NCBI GenBank assembly: GCA_023246995.1
Contig: JAHFHI010000075.1
Location: 1 to 6,462, forward strand
DNA length: 6,462 nt
Source of the DNA: Candidatus Omnitrophota bacterium
Lineage (GTDB): Bacteria; Omnitrophota; Omnitrophia; Omnitrophales; Aquincolibacteriaceae
Direction of reading: 5' to 3'
The position numbers and the translations under genes were made by a program. Each line of letters opens with the position of its first letter. Within the stretch, counting starts at the first letter, position 1. The notes under the pieces were generated by a model, which had not been told where the DNA came from, ran no database searches, and saw only the letters and a program-made list of their open reading frames with translations. Of the stretch, positions 6,040-6,462 are shown one piece after another.

Positions 6040-6462
6040 TCATGCATCCGGGTTATAGAGGAGTCTTGCGATCTCCCGCTTCCAAGTCAGGCGCAGATCT
6101 TTTGCATGAGCCGCTTTCATCCGGGGCTTGAAAGTCTTATAACCTTCAGCAGCATCCATGTCATGCCGGGAATCCCAAAAACCCGCGGCCACCCCGGCCA
6201 GCTTCGCGGCTCCCCATGCCGTCGATTCCGCCCGGGGGGAAACATGCACCGGGATTCTTAAAAGATCTGACTGAAGCTGCATCAAAAGGTTGTTCCGGGT
6301 TGCCCCGCCGTCGACTTTGAGACTGCGAATCCGGGACCGGCCGATTTGATCCAGCATATCCGCGCTTTCCTGCGCAATCGCTTCAAGGGCCGCGCGTACC
6401 ATGTGAGCACGCGAGGTTCCGCGGGTGATCCCGGAGACCATGCCCCGCACGTTCGGATTCCA
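6040..6462 (-). CDS. glpK: Glycerol kinase, C-terminal part (N-terminus outside window)
   Basis: The frame is open from the window edge to a TGA at 6042-6040, giving the last 140 residues of an FGGY-family carbohydrate kinase. GMVSGITRGTSRAHMVRAAL (visible residues 7-26) matches the second FGGY signature. VDGGATRNNLLMQLQSDLL (46-64) is the ATP-site motif typical of glycerol kinases. ESTAWGAAKLAGVAAGFW (75-92) follows, with the common ETTALGAA pattern varied to ESTAWGAA. The tail ends WKREIARLL. Glycerol kinase makes sn-glycerol 3-phosphate from glycerol and ATP. The methionine at 6450 is internal, since the preceding codons (WNPNVRG) are also kinase-like. Other FGGY kinases (xylulokinase and similar) are less likely. 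The gene ends 70 bases before the patatin start, with no terminator between, so readthrough is possible. Confidence 0.88.
   Translation of the reverse strand, partial: WNPNVRGMVSGITRGTSRAHMVRAALEAIAQESADMLDQIGRSRIRSLKVDGGATRNNLLMQLQSDLLRIPVHVSPRAESTAWGAAKLAGVAAGFWDSRHDMDAAEGYKTFKPRMKAAHAKDLRLTWKREIARLLYNPDA

Overview
All six genes in the window lie on the minus strand, so the biological reading order runs from high to low coordinates. From upstream to downstream they are: the 3' end of a glycerol kinase gene (6462-6040), a three-module patatin-type phospholipase related to neuropathy target esterase (5969-3939), a thiolase (3906-2716), a 3-hydroxyacyl-CoA dehydrogenase (2667-1450), an enoyl-CoA hydratase (about 1466-672), and the 5' end of a secreted repeat protein that leaves the window at base 1 (619-1). 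Gaps between genes are 32 to 70 bases, one pair overlaps, and no stretch over 300 bases lacks a gene. I see no RNA gene, insertion sequence, CRISPR array, convincing terminator or replication origin.

The organism is a bacterium of mid-range GC content. Shine-Dalgarno-type sites and a Sec-type signal peptide are present. Nothing here fixes the phylum. A lineage known mainly from metagenomes, or a Deltaproteobacteria-like group, would fit, but that is a guess.

The middle of the window reads as a lipid-catabolism unit. The patatin enzyme could release fatty acids from phospholipids or lysophospholipids. The hydratase, dehydrogenase and thiolase are the last three steps of beta-oxidation, and glycerol kinase would phosphorylate freed glycerol. 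The acyl-CoA synthetase and acyl-CoA dehydrogenase needed for a full cycle are not in the window. The same three enzymes could also run in reverse to make short-chain acyl-CoA.

The points most worth a second look are these. The dehydrogenase and hydratase genes are adjacent and overlap by about 17 bases in a +1 offset. The hydratase lacks an ATG start, and removing one base would fuse the two into a single dehydrogenase-hydratase of about 670 residues. The phospholipase has a degenerate MinD-like middle domain, a cyclic-nucleotide cassette without its usual arginine, and an oxyanion loop without its usual arginine. It also has no visible ribosome site and a TATAAT box 7 bases before its start codon. 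Finally, the secreted protein carries in-frame 90-base tandem repeats that are almost identical in DNA.
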